Source: Coprinus comatus | Lineage: Eukaryota > Basidiomycota > Agaricomycetes > Agaricales > Agaricaceae | Direction of reading: 5' to 3' | Assembly (NCBI GenBank): GCA_034638255.1 | Contig: JAWPGT010000044.1 | Span: 1 to 64,000 of the forward strand | Length of the DNA: 64,000 bases | Notes under the pieces: model-generated | The model's input: the letters and a program-made list of their open reading frames with translations, nothing else | Told to the model about the DNA's origin: nothing | The model's database searches: none | Made by a program: the position numbers and the translations under genes | In this document: positions 12,095-25,071 of the stretch, piece after piece | How positions within the stretch are numbered: the stretch's first letter is position 1 | Layout of the letters: every line of letters begins with the position of its first letter

Positions 12095-13411
12095 TTATTG
12101 TGGTATAGAAGGAGAAACAACAAGACCCTTCAGAACTATTTCTTCAACTTCAGGCCTAATACTCGCAAAGAAATCCACTGTAAATTTCGTAGGTTTCCAT
12201 CCAATAGATTTAGGCCTGTTAGCAACACCGCGTGAATTGGTTCCGGTGAAACCAGCGCCATACTCTTGGATCTCCCCGTCAGTAAATGTTGTAGGTTCTG
12301 GATTTTCTATCTTTCCAAGATCCACTAACACTTGAGCAAGCTCCTTTCCGAATTGATAGTATGTATATTCATCGGCAATACCAAGATAATAACCTTCTCT
12401 TCCATGGCCAATATTTTTAGGATTAGCTTTGATGGCATTATACAAAACAATATAAAGGTCTGCGGCTATGATCAAAAGTCATTTATTGATACCCCAATCA
12501 ATAATATATTGAGACAAGAAGGCTTACTATCATCAATATGAATATTTGGCCAAATATTCAATCCTTTTCCAATAACACCAGTTTCGCCTCTTTTCAACGC
12601 AGCATTAAGCAAAAGTGGAAGTAAAATTGGGAATTTGTTTGAAAGGCCGGCATCCACAAGTTTACCAGTTGCAAGTCCATAGATGACAGCTGGAGCAATA
12701 ATATAAACCTGAATGTAACCTTCTTTATCAGCTTGAATAAGTTCAAGATCAACATTTCGGTGTAAGGCTGTAGGAGGGAGTTGTTCCAATTGGTCTGCAT
12801 TGGAATCATCCCAGATAACGTCTGACGACCTGAGACCAGCTGCGTCGTCTCCAAAAAGACCAGTTCCAGACTAGTAAATAGTATATTAGTATGGGTGAAC
12901 GAGAATGAGAACAAAAGAACATAAATGGTACAGTTACTTACAGTGTGTATAAATATCTGTGAGTTCCCTGTCTTTTGGAATCGACGTTTAGAACCACGAA
13001 GAATACTCTTCGCAGCTTCGAGCCCATCTGAATCCGCCTAGTAATCGTTAACTTCCTTCCCATTAATCTTAGCATCAAGGACTGCCTTACCATGTGAAAG
13101 ACCAGATCCGCTTCGGCAGTTAAATCTTCCAATAATTGCGCATCATTCAGACTACCAGCAACAGCATTCAACCCAAATTCTTTCTTGAATTTCTCCACCT
13201 TTTCAGGGTTGCGTACAAGCAATGTGAAGTCAAAGGTTGGAGCGTCTGGATGTTGGAGAAGACGTTCAAGTACAGCCCCTCCTATATATCCTGATGATAG
13301 CCGGATGTAGTAACGTAGGTAAGTTCAAGGTTAGCATGGATAGAAATATGCCATCCTACCTGTTGCACCGGTGAAAAAGACTTTGGTCTTTGTGTTCAAG
13401 GTAGTGGACAT
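12095..13411 (-). CDS. NAD(P)-binding Rossmann-fold protein (NAD-dependent epimerase/dehydratase or NmrA-like)
   Basis: ATG 13,411 begins MSTTLNTKTKVFFTGATG; after an intron near 13,287-13,360 it continues YIGGAVLERLLQHP, giving a G-x-x-G-x-x-G dinucleotide-binding loop at the N-terminus. Later segments include FTLLVRNPEKVEKF, EADLVFHM, FIHTSGTGLFG and IYIIAPAVIYG-like sequence, the layout of extended/atypical short-chain reductases related to fungal saccharopine dehydrogenase-like and NmrA proteins. Introns are visible at about 13,038-13,084, 12,871-12,944 and 12,475-12,532, and exons join in frame. The protein is roughly 350 residues with no signal peptide. A canonical Y-x-x-x-K pair could not be placed with confidence, so the reaction is left open. 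Confidence 0.75.
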
Positions 13412-15500
13412 TGAGGGTTCAGCTCGGGTACTAAGTATTTGTTTAAGTAAGTTGGAGTGCTCGATTTCAATGGAATGATGTGATGGTGGTGGGCACTGTA
13501 CACCCGCTCTTTATATATGGTGAACCTTTCAAAATCTGTTAGCTTCTAGTTGTTCAGCCAAGATGTCTGACTACCCCTCTTATCAGCTCTCTTATTCAGC
13601 ACTTACAAACCATTGAAGCAAGTATAGTAAGTACGACTCAGTCGTGTTATGATTAGCAATATCATTACTTGGTGACAAACAAATTGACGAAACTTGTTCT
13701 CATGGGTCGATGTCAGTGACATTTAAGCTTTCTTGAGCCCAAATAAAGCCTATTCTTCTCACTATCAATCATGTCTTCCGCTAGCAAAGGAGTTAGAAGA
13801 GGCTAGCTCAAAACGGAATTCACGTCTTGAGTCTATGAGAACGTGATCGGGATTCTGGGAATACAGTGACTAAATTACGTTCAATCCGATATCCTATCTT
13901 TCACAGCGATTCGTCAAGAAAAGCTCCTCCCAATTTGATTTACTTTGGGTAGACTCTATAGTACTTCCAAGAACTTCAGGCGTCTAGCACACTGACATCT
14001 TCTTAAAGATATTGATATTTTGCCCACCCATTCTTTGAACAGTAATAAGGAATAAATTTCAATGCAGATTATGAAGAAGATCGTATTTTCCTTCATATAT
14101 GTCGCAATTCTTCAATGAACTGCCAAGTGGTAGAGTGGGCCCCAAGGTTCAAAATTTAAAATTCAAATGATCGAAAACAAAAAACAAAACAAAGAGAGGA
14201 GAAACAATTGTGTGTTAAGCATAAGCAAGCAAGCCGGTATCTAAAAAAATTTCCCAGAGTCCCAATCACAAGATCTCAAAATCCCTTTCCCCATTTACTA
14301 AGTACAGAAGATTGCAAACGACTCGGAATTCTGACAGGTAAAAACTTGCTCAGGAGAATATTTATTGATATTGATATCTCGATTCCCGATTATCAAACGT
14401 CGCACCTAATTTCTCATATGACACTTATACAGACTCATACTAGCTTATACTACGCGATGGTGATTGACTGCTCACCGAAATAAATGATTATCGATGAGAC
14501 TTTGTGTGTAAAGTGTTCCTGCTTTCCTCTGCTAACTAGTACTAGATAGTACATACGATATTATCAATATTTGTACCGGTTCACCAATGTACTTCGTACA
14601 TCTATACCTTCAGATTTCAATTCTAAACTCACACCATCTCGTTGGAGGTGGCGTAGTAATAAGAAGAAAAAGTACTAAAATTAAAAAGACTGTTCAATAC
14701 AAGTAAAATTATTCATATTCATATGCAGTAATAATAATCATAGTATTCTCTGCAGAAAAGACGAAACGCACGAAATAATCAGGACCAGAATCAGAAGACC
14801 GGAATCAGAACCCCTTCCAACCCAATAAAAATAGCCAGGGAAAAAAAGCCAGGTGAAAACGAAATGAAAACGAAATGAAAAGTCTTCAGACCGTCAGACC
14901 TTCGAAACTCCAATAGAACCTTGTAGATCTTAGCCTTCTTAGCATCAATTTCCTTTCCCTCTTCCTTTGGCAGCACAACGTTTCCCACTTTTGGATTTTT
15001 CTTCAAAACGACTTCCTCTTCACTACCGTTACACCAACTTCAACTTCCTTAGCTTCTACTTTACAAATACACCTGTACCAAGAGCAGGATAATATCCTGT
15101 TTGAATACTGTGTGATTTTAAACGAGTTTCTAATACTGTTAGATATCACCGTCGACCGAGCGATAGCGAGCTCCCTACTGTGAGAAATCATCGCCACCCC
15201 GTCGCTCACTTTCTTGTCACGTGCTTTTCCTATACCCATTTTGTGTCAATCGTAAACATTGACAATCAAACCGTCTTTACTTTGAACCATTGAACGTCAG
15301 TAAAATATACATGTCATAGGTGTGGAAAACAAAAGCACAAGGTTATCGCGAGGTGTTTGCTGCCAAGCGGGAGCCTCTAGTTCATATAGTGCTGTCGAGT
15401 GATTCAACGTCAACCTGGATACTGCCACGTGACACTGTGCGAATCCCTGACGTCCAGTGTGAAGGTTAGAACATCACTCCATAGCGTTAACCAGTCCTGA
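13412..15500. other. Intergenic region with a segmental-duplication relic
   Basis: The left part (13,412-14,330) shows no supported gene. The right part (about 14,340-15,150) is a diverged copy of about 22,660-23,590, the sequence downstream of and including the 3' end of the molybdopterin-domain gene. Shared islands include AGTACTAAAA(N)AAAAGACTGTTCAATACAA and CATATGCAGTAATAATA. Confidence 0.6.
14920..15148 (-). pseudogene. Decayed 3' fragment of the molybdopterin-binding-domain gene
   Basis: Read on the minus strand, this matches the last exons of the intact gene at 23,225-24,792. Shared pieces are LSCSWYRCIC-frame nucleotides equal to SYPVLGTGVF in the parent, then VEAKEVEVG and NPKVGNVVLPKEEGKEIDAKKAKI. 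The part equivalent to SLIGRDLPLPNTS and the following intron is deleted, the frame shifts, and the parental stop codon is lost (reading on into KVLLEF). It is a truncated duplicate with no 5' end. Confidence 0.8.
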
Positions 15501-18500
15501 ATGTCACCGCTCAAAAGAAAAAACGTGAAAGGAAGTAACATGAAGGCGAAGAAAATTCGGACTGCTTCCTTCAACTCTCATCAGGTAAGGCTTCGTTGAA
15601 CATTTAAAATTAGTAAATACTGAGAGACCCTCAGGCAATTAACTTCAACGCGAAATACTTGAGGACACGACATAGCAATATCCAACCCAATCACTACAAT
15701 AACGAGCCTCACAATCCTCTAGCTCAGAATCAGGATCTCGCAACCACGCCAACAATCATAAGCCATAATCTCAAAAGCTTTGACCTAGTCGAACACGTAT
15801 TTGGCTCTCTAGTGTCAATCAGAGTTGCGGCAGCCGTTCTACTGGCATTTCTTCAGCTCGACCTCGTTAAAGTTCGCAGTCAGAATGCTGATCTACCACA
15901 CCCTGTTTCTACCGAGGACCAAATTGATGCCTGCATCCATGCAGCTGTTGCGCTACATGACAGACTCTATCTACCTAAGAAGTCAGCGAGCATCGACAAC
16001 CGGTACCACTGGGAATGGTCGTCTCACCTAGCTACAGAGACAGGAGCGGGGGCAGCAATGTTCCTTAACACCATCGCTGTAGTTGCACACCATGTTATAT
16101 CATCTGCGTCGCTCTCAGGACTAGTAAATACGGCGGTTAAAACGCTCTGGACCACTATTTCCAACCCGGATGAACCGTCAGTTCGCCAATGTGAATGTGG
16201 TCAAACACATTCATCTTCATTTTATGATTGTGACGATGAGCAAGACTCGGACCCTCTCCCTACCATTGTTGCCCTGCCTATTGAAGCATTCACGACGTCA
16301 GGTGGTTCAGAGAATCCTTCTAACAACGTGGAACAATCTTCTATTTTTTCCAAGCTCCAACCCATACTACGGGATGGGACTTCATCTTCTTCAGACGACA
16401 GCTCATCAATTACTCATTATAAGGAAAGATACAGCGACCTTCGATCTATTCAACACTTCAATCCATCTTCACCGACCTTCCTATTGATACCCCACCAGCT
16501 TCCACAGGAACTTTCCGTCTATGACATGACGTTCTACAAATCAGTTTGAAGATCACCTTGGTGTAGAGGGTCTCCGTACTTTTCTTCAATCGCAAACGGG
16601 ACCATTATCCCTTCATTTACAAGATTTTTCTCTCACTTACAACAAGATCAAGTCAAGCCCGAGTTCATATGCTTTGAAGGTTTCGCTGCTAGCGGAAAGG
16701 TGGAGGATACACAGGATTCGCTCTCCAGCAATGTCTCACGAGTACTTCCTTACATGCAACAACACATCTTTCGCAACCTCATTTCTCAGTTTGTACTCGG
16801 TTTATCTATTATGGGGAATGTTGTGACACTTTGCAGAGGTGATTCAATGGGTACCGAGGAATGCACATTTGACCTTAACACTGGGAGTGGTGTGTTGGAG
16901 ATTATTCGATTAGCGTTGGGATTCGCTGTTGCAGATAGCCAAACACTTGGACACGATCCTAGTTTTGAGTTGGAGAAGGCATCCGGCCACACTTTGGTGG
17001 GGATAAGAGGTGATATGAACGAGAAGGGATTAGATAATGCGGGTGTAGCATTTGTCCCGAAATACTACAATACACCACCTGATAACACTGGGAGATCCTA
17101 TCGTTATTATCTTCATTATCTGGTTGATAATCGCGTTTCCTTTGGACGTCGGACAACAAGAGTGTGGTGCGCATATCGACAAGGTTGAGACTGAAGACGA
17201 GATTGTTGAGCTTGTACACCCCAATGACCAAAGCGAAATTCAAAAGATTTTATTCCGTAAGGAAGATGGGATCTTTGTCGGTCCTTATGCACTCAAGCAC
17301 CAAAATGTTGACACCTCATCGATAAAATCGACGGAAAATGTGATTGCGAGAATCGTGAAAAGCAGTCGAAGAGGAAAGAAAAGTTACGAAAGAAAATGAA
17401 ATATGGCTGGTGTCGAATGTATTCTCCTTCCAAAAGGGTAAGCGATTCACCCCCTATCACAGCTTTTCCTTATTCAGACCTTTAACATAGAACCTACAAG
17501 GGCGCATATGTTTCTCATGTACGCGGAATAACAGAGGAGAGAGGTATTCTGGAAGCATTTTCCAAGTTGATACCGAAACAAACCATCATTACGGTTTCTT
17601 TATTCAAACGTACTTTGTCTCAATATAATGAATTCAAGGAAGTTGCTCATGCTCTTGCGGATGGTCTTCGAGGTGTGTTACCAAATATTTAGTCGCCATT
17701 CGTATGCTCACGCTGATGGCATTTAGCTATCCACTGGCTACATCAAAAAGGGATCCTCCATCGAGATATCAGTGATGGAAACATCCTACTCTCACAAGAA
17801 GGTCCCACAGCATTCACAAAGCCTTTCTCACCAGAATCAAAGGTTGTGTTATGCCGCAGAAAGGCCTCCTCACCAAAGGGTATCTTTGGTGTGCTACACG
17901 ACTTTGATTTTGCTGGCCTCGTTCACGTTGTATGTTTTCCTAGTTCAAAAACATCATCATGTTCTCAGACGTTTTCTTACACAGCCGGAAAATCCTAACA
18001 CGATTATCATGTCGAAACGCAAGAAGAGTAAGAGCCAATCGCAATCACTAACACTAAATAAATCAGGATTATCCCACACACCGTGGCGGTCAAATTGTTT
18101 GTATTCTTCTACTAACATATCAAACCTGAAACCGCTAACCCGGTATGCCAGGGAACGTTACCGTATATGTCAGTAATGGGTTTTACAAAACAGTTCCAGT
18201 TTTCATACCGTTGGTTACGATGTAAGTGGATTTGTATGCATCCCAACGTTTGCTTTTGCTAAGGTGTTCTAGGTGGAAAGCCTGTTTTATGTTCTTTATC
18301 TATTTCCATTCAGTAACGGAGCTCCCCAACCAATATCTTACCCACACAGCGTTCTGAATGCCAAAGATATTGGTGTTCCGGAATGGCCTAGAGTTATCAA
18401 AAAATGGACAACTCGTGGTATCGACAGGGACTTGGATGATCTTGGTACCTACAAAAATGACTTTTTCACAAACATGAAGGGAAAATATATGGATCTTCAG

Positions 18501-18710
18501 CTGATGAGTGGGGAGCACTTCGAGAATAATTGGAAGAAAGGGGGCAAGGAGAGAATACAATGGGAAGATCTAGTAAACATACTCCACGATGAGTATATTT
18601 TCTCTCCCCTGATGAAAACCCGACACTCCTTCCTTCGATACCCGAGTGAAATTGAACCTTCTATTCCTAGTATGATTAAAGTGTTGGATAAGACAGTTGG
18701 CGAGTATTGA
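15501..18710 (+). pseudogene. FunK1-type fungal protein kinase, disrupted copy
   Basis: This is a paralogue of the intact kinase at 19,059-22,460. ATG 15,501 (MSPLKRKNVKG) is followed by an intron at about 15,586-15,634 and a long exon with SFDLVEHVFGSLV and PTIVALPIEAF. The kinase core has ILHRDISDGNILLSQE (HRD, about 17,758) and GVLHDFDFAGL (DFD in place of DFG). After a GGA-ACG-TTA (GT-containing) exon it ends with VESLFYVLYLFPFSNGAPQP and the conserved KKWTTRGIDRDLDDLG block. Three lesions are visible: an in-frame TGA at about 16,547, an extra base near 17,183 (CAAGGTTGAG), and an extra G in GGG at 18,178-18,180. It is either a recent pseudogene or a gene with consensus errors; the intact sister makes the lesions easy to place. 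Confidence 0.72.
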
Positions 18711-19058
18711 TCTGCATTGTGTGGAAGCTTGTTTAATGATGGGAGTTCCGATTGATGGGATGGACAAGAATGTTTACTTAGATGTTTTACGTTTGGTGTC
18801 AGACTGTCAATCCCTTGTACAATGACACAAGTTTGGTACATATATCCGCCTTTTACTCCGTCGATGCCCCTATGTTAGTAACTGTGAAAGGCTACTACTT
18901 CGTTACTAATGTGGCTCAAGCGCTCAAGGGTAGCCATTTAAAGCTTAACACGGTTAACTTATCTGTGATTTATTCATGATTTTCCACATATGGTAAGGTA
19001 CTGTGCAAGTATTCCCATTACTCTCACTTGCTAGCCACTGTCAGTGTCCATTACAACA
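18711..19058. other. Spacer between the two FunK1 kinases
   Basis: This is about 350 bp with no supported gene. It must contain the promoter of the downstream kinase; no motif was recognised. Confidence 0.4.
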
Positions 19059-22000
19059 ATGCTTAGGAGATCTAAAAGGAAGAGGTCTTCTTCACATCAC
19101 TCGCCCACAAGTGGCCAGCGTGCTTTAAAGGTGGCAAAACCAGACAGTGCCACTGGCACTTACACCACAAATGTATACCCTATTATCATACTCCCCATGG
19201 CGGTCGCTAAACATACTCTTACAGCTTATAACTAGCAGTATCGGACGCTCAAAACATAGTCCGATAAAAATCCTGAAGGATTTATCAAATACAGGGAAGG
19301 TTGCAACAGAGGCCCGGAAGAAGATTCACAGTTCCGTCCAGACCACTCCACAGAAAGGGAGTGGAAGTCAATGTGATTTAGAAGGTAGAAAAACTCGCGA
19401 CAAAAGCGAACTCCTACGTCGTGATCATCTTTTGGGCCGCCAACTGGAGAGCGAGGATCTTATTGAGCATATGTTTGGCGACACAGTCCCCCTTCCTCTG
19501 GCAACTCTACTCCTGGCAGCTTTGCTGCAGCTTGGTGTTGTACATCTTACTATTACTGGTAGTCGTTCTCCTCCATCTGCTGAACAGATGGTTGAGGCCT
19601 GTCTCGAAGCTTTCAAGATGTTGTACAGCACCCCCTTTTTTGGAACTTCAAACACTTCCAAGGGCATTACCGTTATAAAAATGCCACGGTTTATTTGGTC
19701 CTTGTCTCCTAAGTTGGCCACCGGGACGGAGGAGGATACCGCTCTTTTGCTCAACGTGATTGCTACAGTGGCTCACATAATAGCTGTCCATATCATTGGC
19801 GCTCCCGAACTTGATACCAGGAGGCAGGTTCGCATCCTATGGGCGACTCTTACCAACTCCAATTCGCATTTTTGTGGCCCAAGTGGTCAGGACTGCCGTC
19901 CTGACATAGTTGCTGTGCCCAAGGAAGCATTCAAATATATCCCTCAGCAAGCGCAAGCGTCCACGTCCAAACCCAAGGCCAAAGTCAACCGAAAGGCCAA
20001 GGCGAAAGCTAAAGATGACCCCAAGTTAAACTCTGAACCTGAAGGAAAGAATGTGACTGTCATCCGTGATACCATAATTGCCGTTCTAAAACCTACCTCT
20101 AACATGGTCCCATTATCACATGATGCTTCACAACTTCCATTTTCAAATTCTTCCAATGGCACCGCCCCAGATCAAATCCACACTTTGAACAGGGATTTGC
20201 TCAGGTTACAAGCCCATATAATATTGATTCAGAAATCGCATATCGTCACAAATCTTCTCTCCACATACACCTATACCGCATCCAATGTAATCGACAAAAA
20301 CTACATCAGGTGGGAGGCATTCAGCGCAACAGGAGAGGTGAAAATGCAGCAACATGGCGGTGCTCCCAAGATCCAAGAACTAGGGTACATGGAGCAGCAC
20401 CGACATGCACAACCGCATCTTCGGTTCGTACTTGGCTTGCTTGCTTCGAAGGATAAAATGACTTTGTTTCGAGCTGACAGTATGGGAACAGAGCAGCAGA
20501 CCATTACACTCAATACTGGTAGTGGTATGCTGCAACTTATAAGGGTTGCATTGGCATTCTCTGTTGCAGATGATACACTAGGTCATATCCCTGGATTTGA
20601 GATGCGAAAGGTCGGATTCAATGGGAAGATACAGGAGACAGAGGACAATGATGGATATTTCGTACCCAAGTTTTATCAGACACCAGCTACAGATGGCGCT
20701 GAGTCCTACCGCTACTACCTCCATTACCTAGTCGAAGACAGCGGTCACCTTGTGGGCCAGATCACGAGGGTGTGGTGTGCATATCGCGAGCTCGGGGGCG
20801 AAGACGATATCATGAAATTTGTGCATACGAGTCATCAAGCTGCCGCCTGGAAAAAATGGAGCAGCGGAACAAAAACCTTTGTTGGTCCATACGCACTCAA
20901 ATTTCACAATATCGATACTTCATCTATTGCTTATAAACAGGATTTGGTGAAAAAGATAGGAGAGGCGGTTGAAAGGGTTAAACAGAGTAAAAAAACTAGA
21001 GGAGCGGAGATGACCGGAGCAAATTGTGTTCTTCTTCCTGAAGAGTAAGTAATCAACGCACCCAAATTCTACAATAACACGGATTATTCTAATTGACAAG
21101 CAGCGTTTTTAAGGGCGACAACATCCTTAAAACACGTGGATTTGAAAATGAAGGAAACATACCACATAGTATGAAGGAACTACCACAACGACAAGAAATT
21201 ATTACAGTCTCTCTGTTTAAACGGAGACTTTCTCAGTATAGGGATTTTGATGAAGTTTGTCATGCAATTACAGACAGCTACCGTGGTATGTATACACAGT
21301 ATCCGTTGGGTTCGTTTCTTACGATGTGGACAATTGTTTTACAATAAGCCATTAAGTGGTTGCATAGTGAGGGATTCCTCCACCGCGATATCAGCCATGG
21401 CAATATATTGTTATCACAAGAAACTACCTTATTCAAGAACCCCTTTTGCCCGGAAGGTTTAGGTATTTTTCTGTACCGGCGGATTTCCCCCTTGTTGAAA
21501 GATGTCTATGGCCTCCTCCACGACTTTGACCTATGTGGTTTGGTAACTGACACCGATGCGGTAAATACTATTATTAACCTACTGTCTATCATATTCCTAA
21601 TTTCTCACTGACATGGTATCATTCAATTGTAGGTCGTGGCTACGAGTGGGAGCAATTTGAAGAACTCGCTCTCAGGTAATCAGAGGATTCTAAAAAGCAA
21701 TATTTGTAATTATCCAATAGGAGGTGGTCGAACTGTTTGTATTCTTCTACTAACATTATCAAACCACTAACCCGGTATCCAGGGAACCCCAATATACATG
21801 TCAATAAAAGTTTTACAAGCAGGTGCTAGTTTTCATACCGTTGCTTACGATGTAAGTGGATTTATATGCATCACAATGTCCGCTTTTGCTAAGGTGTGCC
21901 GCGTGCGTAGGTGGAAAGCCTGTTTTATGTTCTTTATCTATTTCCATTCAGTAACGGAGGTCCCCAGCCAAGATCTTACCCACACAGTGTTCCAAATGCG

Positions 22001-22460
22001 AAAGATATTGGTGTTCCGGAATGGCCTAGAGTTATCAAAAAATGGACAACTCGTGGTATCGACAGGGACTTGGATGATCTTGGTACCAGTAAAAATAACT
22101 TTTTCACAAACGCACAGGGATTATATATGGATCCCCAGCTGATGAGTGGGGAGCACTTCGAGAATAATTGGACGGAAGGGGGCAAAGAGAGAATACTATG
22201 GGAAGATCTAGTAAGCATACTCCACGATGAGTATATTTTCACTCCCGTGACCAATCACTCCTCCCTTCGATACCCGAGCGAAATTGAACCTTTTATTCCC
22301 AGTATGATTGAAGCCTTGGATGAAAGAATAAGTGAGTTTCAATTTGTGATTTACCAACTTGAATTGTTTGGTTGAGATGGAATTTCTTTTTTTAACTAGG
22401 GGCAAAATCACACGATTCGAGAAAGCAGGGAAAGAAGCGTCGTTAGGCAGTGTGATGTAA
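19059..22460 (+). CDS. FunK1-type fungal protein kinase (intact copy)
   Basis: FunK1 kinases form a large basidiomycete-expanded family of unknown cellular role. ATG 19,059 (MLRRSKRKRSSS) is followed by an intron at about 19,178-19,222, then a long exon to about 21,045 with SEDLIEHMFGDTV, RPDIVAVPKEAF, a Lys-rich linker, MGTEQQTITLNTGSGM, SYRYYLHYLVE and TFVGPYALKFHNIDTSSI. Later exons give FLHRDISHGNILLSQE (catalytic HRD loop with N), LLHDFDLCGL (DFD metal-binding position), GTPIYMSIKVLQ (activation-segment end), HTVAYDVESLFYVLYL and KKWTTRGIDRDLDDLG. About eight introns; one at about 21,735-21,781 holds a TACTAAC-like branch point. All exons join in frame. The last exon is inferred through a GTGAGT donor near 22,331; an earlier stop at about 22,375 is the alternative. 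Confidence 0.85.
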
Positions 22461-23224
22461 TGACTAGATTTAAGCTGACCAAAGTTGAGTGGTTAGGGGG
22501 ACGATTATCCAGAGGACTACCTACTCTCTCCTGTACTTAGATACTTGTATTGTAGTTACAATGTACATAATACATGGTTCTAGATTCTACTGATGTCCGT
22601 CGTAAGGAAGGTGTTCCTTACAGTTTGGTACCAACGAGACTAGCTAAAGCTCCACCTAAGGGTAAACATGCTCGGGAGAATATTCATCAATTGTCGGTAT
22701 TAAGGTATTATTCAAATGTGGGATCTTTGGCATATAACGTGACGGTAGGCGACACAGACGGTGGTTCTTCTGATCACAGAAATAAATGTGGGGTGAATTT
22801 GTAAAGTGTTCTCCTGTTGTCCTCGACTAATACATACGTCACTGAAGTACTGATACTTGGACCGGTTCATTACAAGGTTCACCAACGTATCGGTTTCTCA
22901 GATAAGAAGCACAAAATTCTACATCATCTCATTGGAAGTGACGTAGTAAGAAGAAGAAAAAGTACTAAAAAGACTGTTCAATACAAATAAAACTATTCAT
23001 ATTCATATGCAGTAATAATAGTCAAAATATTTTCTGTAGAAGTAAAAACGAAGAACCAGAATCAGAAAACCGGAACCGGAACCCCCTTCAAACCCAACAA
23101 AAATAACCATGAAAAAAAAAAAAAAAGCCAAACGAAAACGAAAACGAAACAAAAACAAAAACGAACGAAAACGAAAACAAAGTCTTCAAACCATCAGATC
23201 TTCGAAAGTCCAATTAGAAGCCTT
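22461..23224. other. Intergenic region between convergent kinase and molybdopterin-domain genes
   Basis: No gene is supported. The part from about 22,660 is duplicated at about 14,340 (see that entry). A 76-codon frame at 22,574-22,804 has no recognised motif. A purine-rich AAAACGAAAACG tract lies at 23,113-23,182, just beyond the 3' end of the minus-strand gene. Confidence 0.45.
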
Positions 23225-24792
23225 TCAAATCTTAGCCTTCTTAGCATCAACTTCCTTTCCTTCTTCTTCCTTTGGCAACCCAACATTTCCAACTTTCGGA
23301 CTTTTCTTTAAAGCAACTTCTTCTTCACTAACCACCTTTCCACCAACTTCAATTTCAACTTCTTTAGCTACTTCTGCTAACCAAACCTTCGTTTTTTCAC
23401 CATTTTCTGCAAAGTTTTTTTTTTTAATGATTAGATTAATTCCAAATCAAAAATAGAAGAAACGTACTTGTATTTGGAAGAGGTAAATCTCTCCCAATTA
23501 AACTTACAAATACACCTGTACCAAGAACAGGATAAGATCCTACTTGAATACCATGTGGTTTCAAACGGGTTTGTAATACTGTTAGATATGGTGCTATCAG
23601 TGATTCCGCTCGACTATCAATACACAAGAAGAAAAAAAAAAAGGTAAGCATTTGACATCTTTTCAGCAGTTTTGTCAAACTTACTCAGTGAACACTTGAA
23701 TGCGTAATGGTCTTTCGGATTTTGGTGGAAGTGGAAGGTAAGGTGTAAGTAGGTATAGGAGTTTTTGGAATAACGAGGGTATTCCAGGTAAGACACATAA
23801 TTTGCCTTTCAGTCTCACAATTGGCTATAAAATTCACAAACAAAAAAAGATTAAATATATGTAGATACAAGAAAAAGAGAAAGAAACGTACCACCCATAA
23901 ATCCTCACCAACAAACAAAGTCTCCGTATCATTTCCAGTAGGTAATAAAGCCATACGTCTCGTAGCGGTTCTTTGTTCTTCATTCTGACTTTGTACCCAA
24001 GGTCGATGCTTCGTCATTTCTGTGAGTCGATAAACAGTTTCTTCATGATAAGATAATGGTTGCAGGAATGATTTGGCTAGAGATTCATATGTTATATCAT
24101 CATGTGTCGGTCCAATTCCACCACTTGTTACGACGAAATCGTAATTCTCGGTTAATCGACGACTTGCTTCAATGCTATTTTTTTTTATTGCGAAAGATGG
24201 GGAAATTTCGAATCAGATCAGTAAGGATATAGATAGATACAAATAGGAGATAAAAAAGATCGAACGAACATTTCTTGTTCATCATCAGCGATAACTTCTA
24301 TCTTCTTCCTGTACAATGGGACTTTGGACTCGTCACTGTAATCTAGAGGAAATAAGAGCAAATGGACGTACAAATCAATCCCATTTTCGAAACAATATTG
24401 AGCAAAGACGTGGGAGTTGCTATCATGGGTTTTGCCATTGAGGATTTCATCACTGTGATATTTATTAATTAAATTATGTTAATAAACATATAAAAGATGA
24501 AGAAAGCGCACCCAATGATAAGAGCTGCAGCTGAACGAATATACTTTTGTTCACCCAAGGGATTGGCTGGGATAGGTGACTTTGAGAATCGAATAGTGCT
24601 TGGGGTGAATGTGGAGGGTGTAGAAGAAGCCATTGAGCGATGAGAGGTGGTGAGATTCCTAGAACCTGAGGATTGAGTTGAAGTAGTCTGGAAGCGGGCT
24701 GTGTGATTATGGTTGCGGTGCGGAAGGGGAAAGCCACGCGCATGGGCGGTCGCGGCTGTCAAAGACCTGTGTATACGGCTAGAAGCATGCAT
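23225..24792 (-). CDS. Molybdopterin-binding (MoCF/CinA-like) domain protein, related to the N-terminal domain of FAD synthase
   Basis: The MoCF domain occurs in molybdenum-cofactor enzymes and, as a non-cofactor module, in CinA and animal FAD synthase; fungal stand-alone members are poorly characterised. ATG 24,792 opens MHASSRIHRSLTAATAHARG, an Arg/Ser/His-rich acid-free leader of about 55 residues that looks like a mitochondrial presequence; MASSTPST (24,633) is the alternative start. The domain follows: ALIIGDEILNGKTHDSNS across an intron, FENGIDLYVHLL, then VVTSGGIGPTHDDITYESLA, the hallmark GGxGPT-D motif. Later exons hold LRPLRIQVFTE-like and HGIQVGSYPVLGTGVFVSLIG sequence, ending at KKAKI-stop (23,225). 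Five introns are visible and the frame is intact. Its 3' end is duplicated as a relic at 14.9 kb. The function is inferred only. Confidence 0.8.
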
Positions 24793-25071
24793 TGAGACTT
24801 CAGGTAAAGGACGGCAGGGTTATAAAGGCTGGTATTCAGAGACTCGGCGCAGACCTGAGTAGTTGTATTCTGTTTTAAACTTATGGGAGTCCTAACGGCG
24901 GGCACGGAGGAGCGCCGTTAGCGTAACGTCATTAATTATGTAATACACGTGTCCAACACTTATTATTTCGAACACTTGGGATATTCCCACTCGCTTGACG
25001 ACTATCATTCACGATATTATCATAGAAACGACGCAGCCGCACGACAAATCACTACGTTCTTTACTCTCATC

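Noticed and set aside
14208..14483. 91-codon plus-strand frame upstream of the kinase block
   Set aside because: It starts with GTG, overlaps the diverged duplication relic and has no recognisable motif.
24949..25071. Longer N-terminus for the Kre9-like protein
   Set aside because: The upstream frame begins with GTG, and the ATG at 25,072 gives a textbook signal peptide.
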